NCBI GenBank assembly: GCA_015060765.1 | Contig: SUXW01000019.1 | Coordinates: 1 to 62,666 of the forward strand | DNA: 62,666 nt | Direction of reading: 5' to 3' | Origin: Bacteroides sp. | Lineage (GTDB): Bacteria; Bacteroidota; Bacteroidia; Bacteroidales; Bacteroidaceae | Shown: one piece after another, positions 1 through 7,360 of the stretch | How the letters are laid out: the number at the start of each line of letters is the position of its first letter | Numbering within the stretch: the stretch's first letter is position 1 | Made by a program: the position numbers and the translations under genes | Notes under the pieces: model-generated | What the model was told of the DNA's origin: nothing | The model's input: only the letters and a program-made list of their open reading frames with translations | Database searches by the model: none

Positions 1-2
1 AG

Positions 3-143
3 TTGTTTGATATAAGCAAAGCACAGCGTATCGGTGCGGTGGTAATGTCGCTAAATCGTTACCAACAGCTTTTGACCTCTTTATTGACCTCTGTCACTCA
101 AATAGATACGATTTTCTTTATTATCCGTTGCAAAGATAAATAA
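3..143 (+). other. Possible 3' tail of a gene entering from the left edge
   Basis: One frame is open from the window edge to a TAA at 141-143 (46 codons). The opposite strand is also open here in one frame without a usual start codon, so strand and reality are uncertain. The stop lies inside a 19-bp perfect palindrome at 134-152 (AGATAAAT-aaa-ATTTATCT) that could be a terminator or operator. I do not recognise the peptide. An integrase at the island border would be a natural neighbour, but nothing here proves one. Confidence 0.2.
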
Positions 144-175
144 AATTTATCTAACATGGCAGTTTGCGATTCGCG

Positions 176-231
176 AAGTGCCACTTTCCGGTTGGTAAAG
201 TGGCTCTTTCTCTCTGCTAAAGTGCCACTTT
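176..231. repeat. Cluster of AAAGTGCCACTTT-type palindromes
   Basis: The odd palindrome AAAGTGCCACTTT is complete at 219-231, nearly complete at 176-187, and a half-type copy (TAAAGTGGC) lies at 196-204. The same 13-mer with the central base swapped occurs at 50354-50366, upstream of the SPFH operon. Palindromes of this kind can be binding sites for a dimeric regulator. No gene assignment is possible on this side of the window. Confidence 0.5.
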
Positions 232-273
232 CGTCGAATCACGATGCAAAGGTAACATCCTTCGGTAGGCTAA

Positions 274-333
274 TGTCCGTATTTGTCCTTATTTGTCCGT
301 AATTGTCCGTATTTGTCTTTATTTGTCCGTATT
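274..333 (+). repeat. Six-unit 10-bp tandem repeat (TGTCCGTATT)
   Basis: Six consecutive 10-bp units start at 274, 284, 294, 304, 314 and 324. Three are identical (TGTCCGTATT) and the others differ by one or two bases. The period is about one helical turn, so every unit faces the same side of the DNA, as expected for cooperative protein binding. A TACCTTTG (-7-like) element lies on the minus strand at 247-254, so the array could sit upstream of a leftward transcript. Confidence 0.75.
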
Positions 334-359
334 TGGGTGCTTTTGTGCCGAAACAGGTT

Positions 360-393
360 CTTACAGTCTTACAATCTTACAATTACAATTAGC
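360..393 (+). repeat. Island-border repeat, left direct copy
   Basis: This begins CTTACAGTCTTACAATCTTA and ends ACAATTAG. The first 23 bases are identical to the copy at 12574-12608 at the far end of the defence genes, in the same orientation. A small hairpin (AGCCG-aaag-CGGCT) follows at 391-404. Such a pair could be attachment sites or recombination scars. Confidence 0.55.
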
Positions 394-426
394 CGAAAGC
401 GGCTGCAAAAAAACTTACACAAAAGT

Positions 427-465
427 TATATATTATTATATATATGTTATATATAATAATATATA
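427..465. repeat. 18-bp perfect AT-only inverted repeat
   Basis: Arms at 427-444 and 448-465 are perfect reverse complements made only of A and T, separated by a 3-nt TGT loop. The structure could extrude as a cruciform. It is followed by TTTT runs but has no GC stem, so an ordinary terminator is unlikely. It lies between the direct and inverted copies of the border repeat. Confidence 0.7.
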
Positions 466-513
466 GAATTTTCTTTACAATTTTTTGCCGTTTGGACTAA
501 GTATGGCATAGAA

Positions 514-553
514 CTAATTGTCAATTGTCATTTGTAAGATTGTAAGATTGTAA
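514..553 (-). repeat. Island-border repeat, inverted copy
   Basis: This reads CTAATTGTCAATTGTCATTT followed by GTAAGATTGTAAGATTGTAA. It is the reverse complement of the 12574-12608 copy apart from one base in the T-rich half and a short duplication of ATTGTCA. The defence genes are therefore bracketed by an inverted pair (this copy and the right copy) as well as a direct pair. Confidence 0.5.
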
Positions 554-763
554 TACATTGATGCTCAGTGTGATTGTATGTTTGCAACTATTGCTTTTAT
601 GCTTTATGACTCGACAGGTGGTGAGTAGCAAACCGTCGGTTTACGTTCTATTGATTTTGGCAATATTTAGTAAAATGATGGGTTAGTCTATAAAAAATAT
701 TACCCCAATATTCATTGTATACAAAATGCAATACTGAGTATTCATAAATGCTGTACTTAATAT

Positions 764-783
764 ATTTACACTCAAAATGAGAA
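764..783 (+). promoter_or_regulatory. Operator 1 (CTCAAAATGAG) upstream of the island regulator
   Basis: The 20-bp sequence ATTTACACTCAAAATGAGAA contains the palindrome CTCA-AAA-TGAG. It is repeated exactly at 809-828, 45 bp downstream. The upstream part TATATTTA (761-768) resembles a Bacteroides -7 box, so binding here would block or position RNA polymerase. It is most simply read as a binding site of the XRE protein encoded just downstream. Confidence 0.6.
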
Positions 784-808
784 CGGGTCAACGGCTATAT
801 CTCATTAC

Positions 809-828
809 ATTTACACTCAAAATGAGAA
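809..828 (+). promoter_or_regulatory. Operator 2, identical 20-bp copy abutting the start codon
   Basis: This is an exact second copy of ATTTACACTCAAAATGAGAA, ending 3 nt before the ATG at 832, where a ribosome or leaderless start would lie. Paired operators with one at the promoter and one at the translation start are typical of autoregulated controller (C) proteins of restriction-modification systems. That this is the case here is inference. Confidence 0.6.
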
Positions 829-831
829 TAC

Positions 832-1122
832 ATGAAAACAGAATTTCAATATGAGGTGATTTCTCGTCTGAAAAAGGCAAGAGAAGATAAGAATTTTACA
901 CAGGCTTCCATTGCTAAACACTTGGGTATCAGTCCGGGACAATTGGGCAATATTGAAAGTTACAAGCAAGACCATAAATTTACATTAGCTCAAATCTTGA
1001 AGATTTGTGATTTGTTAAAAATTAAGATTGAAGAAGTCTTGCTTCCTGAAAAAGTAGCAGATGCAGAAATCAGAGATGTGATTGAAGCGATAGTGAAGTA
1101 TCAGGAGAAAATTGAAGAATAA
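832..1122 (+). CDS. XRE-family HTH regulator, controller-protein-like
   Basis: This 96-aa protein is little more than a Cro/C1-type helix-turn-helix domain at about residues 8-66, with the pattern FTQASIAKHLGISPGQLGNIE covering the recognition helices, plus a short acidic C-terminal helix. Size and position match the C proteins that delay restriction-gene expression after a restriction-modification system enters a new cell. The two identical palindromic operators at 764-783 and 809-828 are its probable targets, implying autoregulation. It is followed after 15 nt by the AIPR gene and heads the co-directional island. It could alternatively be a plain repressor of an abortive-infection module. 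Confidence 0.8.
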   Translation: MKTEFQYEVISRLKKAREDKNFTQASIAKHLGISPGQLGNIESYKQDHKFTLAQILKICDLLKIKIEEVLLPEKVADAEIRDVIEAIVKYQEKIEE

Positions 1123-1137
1123 TTAATCATTATAGCT

Positions 1138-3162
1138 ATGGATATCAAAGAATTTGCAAGGGAGTTTATTGAAAATGTAAACATGTCAGTTGAAATGACT
1201 GGCGCCGACTATGATCAAGAATTAGCTACAAGTATACTGGAATATATGGAAGATAATGGGGAAGTGAATGCTCCACAAATATGTTCCTTCCAAAAGACTC
1301 GTACTCGCATTACAGCCTATGACTATAATGATGAAGCCGAATCATTGGATTTGTTCTATTTGATAAAGGCTGATACATTGTTGGGTAAAATTAACAACAG
1401 TAAGGTCCAACAAGGCTTTAATTATTTGATGGCATTTTATCGCGAAGCTATGAATGGGCAATTGTTCAAAAATACAGAAGTAGCTCCAAGTGATGAAATT
1501 GTAGAAGTTGCCAAACTGGTACAAAGCACAAAGGGGCAAATCGATCAGTTGCGTATTTATGTGATAACAGATGGTTTGACCGACCCTGCAGCTGTCCCTG
1601 CTGCTGTTGAAAGTGAGGATGAAGATTATGTAATAGAATTCAATGTTTGGGATATCCAGCGAGTTTATCAGCAGCATAACATCCGTGCCGGTAAAGAAAA
1701 AGTGGAAATAGATTTTCCAACTACATACAACACAGAACTACAGTGCTTAAAAATGAGCGAACAGAATTTATTTGTGGATGCTTATTTGGCCATTATACCC
1801 GGTATTACATTGGCAAAAATATACAAACAATACCAACAAGTGCTTTTAGAAAAGAATGTGCGTACTTTTTTGCAATTCAAGGGCAAGGTAAATAAAGAAA
1901 TACGCAAGACATTGCGTACGGCTCCCGATATGTTCTTTTCTTACAATAATGGCATTTCAACTACAGCAAGCGAAATAGAAACCAAAGAAATAGATGGTGT
2001 GCTTTATATAACCCGTCTTTACGATTGGCAAATCGTGAATGGTGGTCAAACTACGGCATCCATTGCAGCTTCGCTTACTGATAAGGATGTAGATTTAAGC
2101 AAAGTGTATGTACCTATGAAAATCAGTGTTATACGCGATGCCGAGCATGATGATGAAATAATCCGTTCCATTTCTACTTCGGCCAACAGTCAGACTGCTA
2201 TTAAGAATTCAGACTTTTCTGCTAATGATCCATATTTGGTAGAACTCGAAAAATTCAGTCGAACAGAATGGGTACCCAATGGCAACAATAAGCCTGTTTG
2301 CAAGTGGTATTTCGAACGTACACGCGGACAATATCTTGACCAATTGGCGCAGCTCAGTGGTTTCAATGAAAAGAGTTTTAAGATAGAATACCCCAAGAAA
2401 CAGAAAATTACCAAGACAGACATTGCAAAGTACGAGACTGTTTGGAAACAGCGCCCATACGATGTTTGTCGGGGTGCAGAAAAGAATTACCAGATGTTTG
2501 TCTCCGATATCAAGCGCGAAAAGCCAACCATTTCCGCTTTGTATTTTAAGAATGTAATAGCAAAGGGAATTCTTTTCAACACCATCGACGGTATTGTAAA
2601 ATCGAAGAATTTGGGTGGTTATAAGGCTAATATGAATGCCTACCTTATGGCTGCTATTTCTTTCTTGTCCGGTGGTAATTTGGACTTGACCTACATTTGG
2701 GAAAATCAATCAGTTCAAGGAGAAGTAATTAAGAAAGTGGAAAGATTGGTTCCGATGGTTTGGGAACATCTTACAAGTTCGGCAAATGGTGGAAATCAAT
2801 CGTCAAATGTGGGTGAATGGACTAAGAAACCTGATTGTTGGAATAAGCTGAAACTGAAGTTAGGTGAGTTGGAAAAGTTCAGTGAAGATTTGATGCAACC
2901 CGACACTAACGACGATGGCTCTTACTTGAATGAAACTCAGCAAAGCCGCATCCAAGAAGCATGTGATATTGAACCTAACTATTGGTTTGGCTTGGCCAAT
3001 TGGGCTAAAACGCGCAATTTGCTTACCCCAATAGAAAGGAAGGCTGCATTCAATTTTGGAACCATGAAGTCACGCAATAAAAATATTGCATCATTAAAAC
3101 AAGCCGTATTTGCATTGAAAATTGTAGAAAAGGCTAAAGAACTTGGATATACAGAGGATTAA
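1138..3162 (+). CDS. AIPR-family (abortive infection phage resistance) protein
   Basis: This 674-aa protein carries the signature of the AIPR family (Pfam PF10592): a stretch at about residues 260-305 with FFSYNNGISTTASEIE followed by WQIVNGGQTTASI. AIPR proteins were named from a lactococcal abortive-infection gene and recur beside restriction systems; their molecular action is poorly known. The N-terminal ~200 residues are acidic and I cannot assign them to a known nuclease fold. The stop (TAA at 3160-3162) precedes the next ATG (3164) by one base, so translation of the two genes is probably coupled. It stands between the regulator and the methyltransferases, which suggests it is part of the same defence unit. 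Confidence 0.8.
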   Translation: MDIKEFAREFIENVNMSVEMTGADYDQELATSILEYMEDNGEVNAPQICSFQKTRTRITAYDYNDEAESLDLFYLIKADTLLGKINNSKVQQGFNYLMAFYREAMNGQLFKNTEVAPSDEIVEVAKLVQSTKGQIDQLRIYVITDGLTDPAAVPAAVESEDEDYVIEFNVWDIQRVYQQHNIRAGKEKVEIDFPTTYNTELQCLKMSEQNLFVDAYLAIIPGITLAKIYKQYQQVLLEKNVRTFLQFKGKVNKEIRKTLRTAPDMFFSYNNGISTTASEIETKEIDGVLYITRLYDWQIVNGGQTTASIAASLTDKDVDLSKVYVPMKISVIRDAEHDDEIIRSISTSANSQTAIKNSDFSANDPYLVELEKFSRTEWVPNGNNKPVCKWYFERTRGQYLDQLAQLSGFNEKSFKIEYPKKQKITKTDIAKYETVWKQRPYDVCRGAEKNYQMFVSDIKREKPTISALYFKNVIAKGILFNTIDGIVKSKNLGGYKANMNAYLMAAISFLSGGNLDLTYIWENQSVQGEVIKKVERLVPMVWEHLTSSANGGNQSSNVGEWTKKPDCWNKLKLKLGELEKFSEDLMQPDTNDDGSYLNETQQSRIQEACDIEPNYWFGLANWAKTRNLLTPIERKAAFNFGTMKSRNKNIASLKQAVFALKIVEKAKELGYTED

Positions 3163-3163
3163 T

Positions 3164-4102
3164 ATGGCAAAGACAATATATACATACTTAGATAACGACG
3201 ATTTGTATGGTTCACGTATAGTCTATATGGATAATTGTTTCTGTAAATTGTATAGTATTCAAAGAGTAGATTTTGAATTTTTACAGAAATTTAAGGAAGA
3301 ATTATCTAAACCGGCTCTTTATATACTTTTCAATAAAGAGTTAGAAAAAGCCTATATTGGAGAAACGGATAACTTCTTGTCTAGAATCCAGCAACATATT
3401 TCTAAGAAGGATTTTTGGAATGAAGCGCTTGCTTTTATGGCAAGTGACGATTCTTTGAGCAAAACTGAAGTTCAATTCTTAGAATATTTGGCTTATGAAA
3501 AGGCTTCAAAAATGAGAGTTTTTGATTTAACGGAAAATACTCAAACGCCTAGAGCACCTCATATGAGACTTGAGCAAAGGGGTAAGTCAGAAGAGTTTTT
3601 TAAGTATGTACAATATCTGGCTAAATTTGTAGGGTGCGATTTGTTTGAACCTAACAAATCGAAAACAAATAATTCTGTGACTTTGGTAAAACCAAAAGTT
3701 TTACCTGTTCAAATTAAATATACAAGTGAAGATTTAAGAGGAACAATTTATATGTCTCTTAATGGTCAAGGAAAATACAACAAACGCAAAATGGCTCTTG
3801 AAATTGTCAAGGAATTTTTGCGAATATTTCCAGATACAACTTTTGAAGAATTAAAAGCTACATTTAAAAGGGATTACCTTCAAAATTATGCTCAATATGA
3901 ATTCATACAAGATGATATTGAAGCAGCAAAGAAATGGAAAGAATTAGGCGAAGATCACGTTCATTATTTTGTTTCTGATAATGATATTCTTGTAAGCGGT
4001 GATGGTATCCGATTTGTAGTTTGTGTAGAATGGGAAAGAAATAATATTATTAATGTACTTGGTATAGCCCAAGCTCTTGGCTGGGAATACGAAATATTAT
4101 AA
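3164..4102 (+). CDS. GIY-YIG nuclease-family protein
   Basis: This 312-aa protein has a GIY-YIG module near residues 50-80: ALYILFN (the GIY strand, with A-L-Y instead of G-I-Y), then AYIGET, N70, R74 and H78. These residues correspond to the conserved core of the family, whose members cut DNA. The C-terminal ~110 residues resemble a DNA-binding or regulatory extension that I cannot name. I chose the ATG at 3164 rather than an in-frame ATG at 3143 inside the AIPR gene, because 3164 follows the AIPR stop directly. The region is strongly AT-rich, unlike the chromosome right of 12.6 kb. It may be an extra nuclease or a regulator of the restriction system. Confidence 0.75.
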   Translation: MAKTIYTYLDNDDLYGSRIVYMDNCFCKLYSIQRVDFEFLQKFKEELSKPALYILFNKELEKAYIGETDNFLSRIQQHISKKDFWNEALAFMASDDSLSKTEVQFLEYLAYEKASKMRVFDLTENTQTPRAPHMRLEQRGKSEEFFKYVQYLAKFVGCDLFEPNKSKTNNSVTLVKPKVLPVQIKYTSEDLRGTIYMSLNGQGKYNKRKMALEIVKEFLRIFPDTTFEELKATFKRDYLQNYAQYEFIQDDIEAAKKWKELGEDHVHYFVSDNDILVSGDGIRFVVCVEWERNNIINVLGIAQALGWEYEIL

Positions 4103-4106
4103 ATAG

Positions 4107-5243
4107 ATGGCAATTGTCAGTGTAATACATAAAATGGTGGATCTTTTTGCTGGTTGTGGAGGATTAAGTTTAGGTCTAGAGCAATCAGGTTTTACACCGT
4201 GGTTTGTAAATGAAATAGTTGAGCAATTTTGTAATACATATAAAGCTAATCATAGTTTGTCAGATAGACATTATTACGTTGGTGATATTAATGAATTAAA
4301 CAGGCATTTGGATGATTACAATGATTTACTAACAGACATAACTTTAGTTTGTGGCGGTCCTCCATGCCAAGGTTTTTCTATGGCAAATCGTCAACGAATT
4401 ATAGATGACCCTCGTAATAATTTGTATAAAGCTTATTTGTATTTTTTGAGTAAGATACGTCCTAAATTCTTTATAATGGAGAATGTAAAGGGGATGAGTA
4501 ATAAAATCAAAGAAATAGAGGAGAATTTTAAGGAATATTTAGGTGATGAATATCAATTTGATTACGCATTATTGCGTGCTCAAGATTATGGTGTTCCTCA
4601 AAATAGAGAACGTTTTATATTGATTGGTAATCGAGTTGGTGTCGAACCTAAATTGGTATTTGAAGAAATATATAAACAGAAAAGGTCTGCTTTTATTTTG
4701 CGTGATGCTTTGGAAGGATTGCCACATTTGGAATCAAAAAAAGAAAAGGGAGCTAAAAATATTGAAGATCCTTTATCTGGCTTTACTGAATGTAATTTTC
4801 AATACCCAAAGACTGAATTTTATTATTTTATCAATGGTGATAAAGATATAACAAGATTGTATAATCATAAAAACCGATATAATAACGAAAGAGATATAGA
4901 AATATTTAGAAGATTGCCTCAAGGTGCAAATTCTCTGCATGAATCAATAGCAGATATAATGCCTTACAAAAGAAGGAATGACATATTCAAGGATAAATAT
5001 TATAAATTAGATGAGACTCAAATATGCAAAACTATAACGTCTCATATGAAATTTGATTGCAATATGTATATACATCCTTGGGAAGCTAGAGGATTGAGTC
5101 CTAGAGAAGCTGCAAGAATACAGACATTTCCAGATGACTATATTATAACAGGTTCACAGAACATGTGGTATGCACAGATTGGGAATGCAGTTCCTGTGAA
5201 GTTAGCGTATGTAATTGGTAATGCAATAATGAAATTCTTATGA
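4107..5243 (+). CDS. DNA (cytosine-5) methyltransferase, M1 of a LlaJI-like system
   Basis: This 378-aa C5-methyltransferase (PF00145) has all landmark motifs: I (DLFAGCGG, residues 12-19), IV with the catalytic cysteine (GGPPCQGFS, Cys87), VI (ENVKG, from residue 125), VIII (QNRERF), IX (LSPREAARIQTFP) and X (QIGNAVP). The target-recognition region between VIII and IX is moderate in size, as in single-specificity enzymes. Its end overlaps the start of M2 by 4 bp (ATGA). Two C5 methyltransferases in tandem are the arrangement used for an asymmetric recognition site, one enzyme per strand, as in LlaJI. An in-frame ATG at 4134 is a possible alternative start. Confidence 0.93.
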   Translation: MAIVSVIHKMVDLFAGCGGLSLGLEQSGFTPWFVNEIVEQFCNTYKANHSLSDRHYYVGDINELNRHLDDYNDLLTDITLVCGGPPCQGFSMANRQRIIDDPRNNLYKAYLYFLSKIRPKFFIMENVKGMSNKIKEIEENFKEYLGDEYQFDYALLRAQDYGVPQNRERFILIGNRVGVEPKLVFEEIYKQKRSAFILRDALEGLPHLESKKEKGAKNIEDPLSGFTECNFQYPKTEFYYFINGDKDITRLYNHKNRYNNERDIEIFRRLPQGANSLHESIADIMPYKRRNDIFKDKYYKLDETQICKTITSHMKFDCNMYIHPWEARGLSPREAARIQTFPDDYIITGSQNMWYAQIGNAVPVKLAYVIGNAIMKFL

Positions 5244-6307
5244 ATCATTTAGAATTGTTTGCTGGAATTGGTGGTTTCCGTAGAGCATTGGATCTCTTGA
5301 CGGAAGATGGTGTTATGAACTTTGACACTGTAGGATATTCAGAAATTGACATGAACGCATTACGTACATATACAATTAACTATCAAACACAAGGCGAAAT
5401 AGCATTAGGCGATATTGTTCAATTTACAAGTAATAATGATAACATAAATGCTTTGCCACATTTTGATCTACTTACTGGCGGATTTCCATGCCAAACATTC
5501 AGTATGATGGGACAGCAAGCCGGTTTTCAAGAGGACAGAGGGAAAATGTTTTTTCGTATTATGGATATAGTAGATGTAAAACGTCCTAACTATATTTTAT
5601 TGGAAAATGTGAAGAACTTGACAACACACGATAAAGGACGAACACTTTCAAGAATTTTAAAAGAATTGAATGATAGACACTATATTGTACATTACGATGT
5701 TTTTAACAGCTCAGATTATGGACTTCCACAGACAAGAAATAGAGTAATAATCTTTGCTAGAAATGAAGAGGAAGGTGAATTTGAATTTAGCGAACGAAAT
5801 GTGCGTGCTCATTTTGAAGCAAATTTAAGAAACAATTGTGGATTGAATTTTTATAATTCTACAATTGACATACTTGATAGGGAGGTTGATTTTAAGTATT
5901 ATCTTTCAGAGCGCATAAAGCCAACTATATTAAGTGATGGCTCTGCAAAATTTAAATCTAATTCTGATATAGATAAAATTATAGCAAGACCATTGACTGC
6001 GACAATGAATAAAATGCATCGCGCTTGTCAAGATAATTATTATAGTGATATTTATATTCAAAGTAGAGGAGTTGACAGACCTTCTACAAGAATGTCAAAA
6101 GAAGAATTGGCTCAAATAGCCATTCGTAAACTAACGCCACAAGAAGCATTTAAGTTACAAGGCTTTCCTGCTTTTTTTGCAAGTAATGCAAAAGAAGGTA
6201 ATGTTTCTGATGGAGCTTTATATAAGCAAGCGGGCAATGCGGTTAGCGTAAATACTATTTATTCCATATTCCATTATTTAATAACTAATCTAATAATACA
6301 TGAGTAA
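5240..6307 (+). CDS. DNA (cytosine-5) methyltransferase, M2 of a LlaJI-like system
   Basis: This 355-aa second C5-methyltransferase has motif I (LELFAGIGGFR, from residue 4), motif IV (GGFPCQTFS, catalytic Cys84), motif VI (LENVKNL, residues 121-127), motif VIII (QTRNRV), motif IX (LTPQEAFKLQGFP) and motif X (QAGNAVSV). Its sequence diverges clearly from M1, so the pair is not a recent duplication and the two probably recognise different strands or sites. It overlaps M1 by 4 bp and the DUF3883 gene by 8 bp, showing tight translational coupling. Confidence 0.93.
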   Translation: MNHLELFAGIGGFRRALDLLTEDGVMNFDTVGYSEIDMNALRTYTINYQTQGEIALGDIVQFTSNNDNINALPHFDLLTGGFPCQTFSMMGQQAGFQEDRGKMFFRIMDIVDVKRPNYILLENVKNLTTHDKGRTLSRILKELNDRHYIVHYDVFNSSDYGLPQTRNRVIIFARNEEEGEFEFSERNVRAHFEANLRNNCGLNFYNSTIDILDREVDFKYYLSERIKPTILSDGSAKFKSNSDIDKIIARPLTATMNKMHRACQDNYYSDIYIQSRGVDRPSTRMSKEELAQIAIRKLTPQEAFKLQGFPAFFASNAKEGNVSDGALYKQAGNAVSVNTIYSIFHYLITNLIIHE

Positions 6308-7358
6308 TATGTTTTTCTTCTTTTTCAACCCAGAGAAAAGAATTGGCTTCAAGAAATTAACTTTGGCTGATTTAGGATTGTCTACAACAAGCAATCAAAC
6401 ACATATTGGCTTATATGGTGAAGTGTTAACATTTTTAGATGATAGCGATGTTGTAAAGTCGGCTATGCTGATTTATGACAATTATTGTGACATATTGTCT
6501 TGTTTGTTTGATAGAATTAAAAATCCTGATGGAACTTATCGGAGCCCTAAAATACGTATGGGTGACAACCATACGGAAACAATCGTTTCTAAAATAAGAG
6601 AGTTTGCGAAACAAAAACCACATTTGGAATGGTTTCTTATATGGACAGGTCTTGATAGCGAGGAGTTGGTTTTCTGGTTATTAAATAATGAATCTAAAGA
6701 ATATTCTGAAATAAGACATTTATTGCCTAAATATGATGTTGTTTATAAGGAGGATTCAAAAGAATTGTCTGATGCTCTTAATTTTATTATTCGGAAAGTA
6801 AACTTTGTGAGCACAGAAATTCAAAAAGATTTGGAAATTGTTTCCCAGATTGAATCTCCGTCAAAACCATATAAGCCTAAAGACATTGAAAAAGCTGAAA
6901 TACGTTTCAAAGAAACAGGGAAGAAAGGAGAGGAATTAATAGCTGAATATTTAGAGAAAGAAAAAAGTGCAGGTAGAATTAGTTGTTTTGATTGGGTTAA
7001 TAGAAGTTCAGAATCCGGGCTCCCTTATGACTTTTATGTAAATAATCAGTTGTATATAGATGTAAAATCAACGATGTATAATTTTGAACAATTGCTGTTT
7101 TTTAGTAATCAAGAAATTGATTTCTTAGTTGGAAGAAAAGATTTAGAATATTCAGTATTTAGAGTATTTGATTTAAATAAAGAACAAACGAAATTACGTA
7201 TTTGCAATAAATGTCTTACCTATATGACTGCAATGCAAAAAAATATACTTGATTTTCAAACAAAAGTAAAGAATCAAGATGCTGTGTTACAGAATATCAA
7301 GCTAGGTGTTAAACCAACGAACTGTTTTTTAGAAATGCAACCAACAATTGAATTGTAA
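6300..7358 (+). CDS. DUF3883 domain protein, putative PD-(D/E)XK nuclease
   Basis: In this 352-aa protein the C-terminal third matches DUF3883, a domain with a restriction-endonuclease-like core. Visible candidate active-site residues are Glu211/Glu212 in GKKGEE, Asp244 in LPYD, and Asp254-Val-Lys256 in the DVKS strand. The N-terminal 200 residues are unassigned. The N-terminus has an odd run of five phenylalanines. DUF3883 domains occur in many defence operons. Here the gene sits between M2 and the McrB-like gene, a place where a canonical four-gene LlaJI operon has nothing. It may be an additional effector or a sensor that locates modified ends. Its start overlaps M2 by 8 bp. Confidence 0.75.
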   Translation: MSNMFFFFFNPEKRIGFKKLTLADLGLSTTSNQTHIGLYGEVLTFLDDSDVVKSAMLIYDNYCDILSCLFDRIKNPDGTYRSPKIRMGDNHTETIVSKIREFAKQKPHLEWFLIWTGLDSEELVFWLLNNESKEYSEIRHLLPKYDVVYKEDSKELSDALNFIIRKVNFVSTEIQKDLEIVSQIESPSKPYKPKDIEKAEIRFKETGKKGEELIAEYLEKEKSAGRISCFDWVNRSSESGLPYDFYVNNQLYIDVKSTMYNFEQLLFFSNQEIDFLVGRKDLEYSVFRVFDLNKEQTKLRICNKCLTYMTAMQKNILDFQTKVKNQDAVLQNIKLGVKPTNCFLEMQPTIEL

Positions 7359-7360
7359 CT

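Noticed and set aside
1..143. A clear integrase fragment at the left edge
   Set aside because: Both strands have short open frames but neither contains recognisable tyrosine or serine recombinase motifs; recorded only as a possible gene tail.
1342..1677. Long minus-strand frames within the AIPR, restriction and other large genes
   Set aside because: They are antisense shadows with no protein-like composition or start signals.
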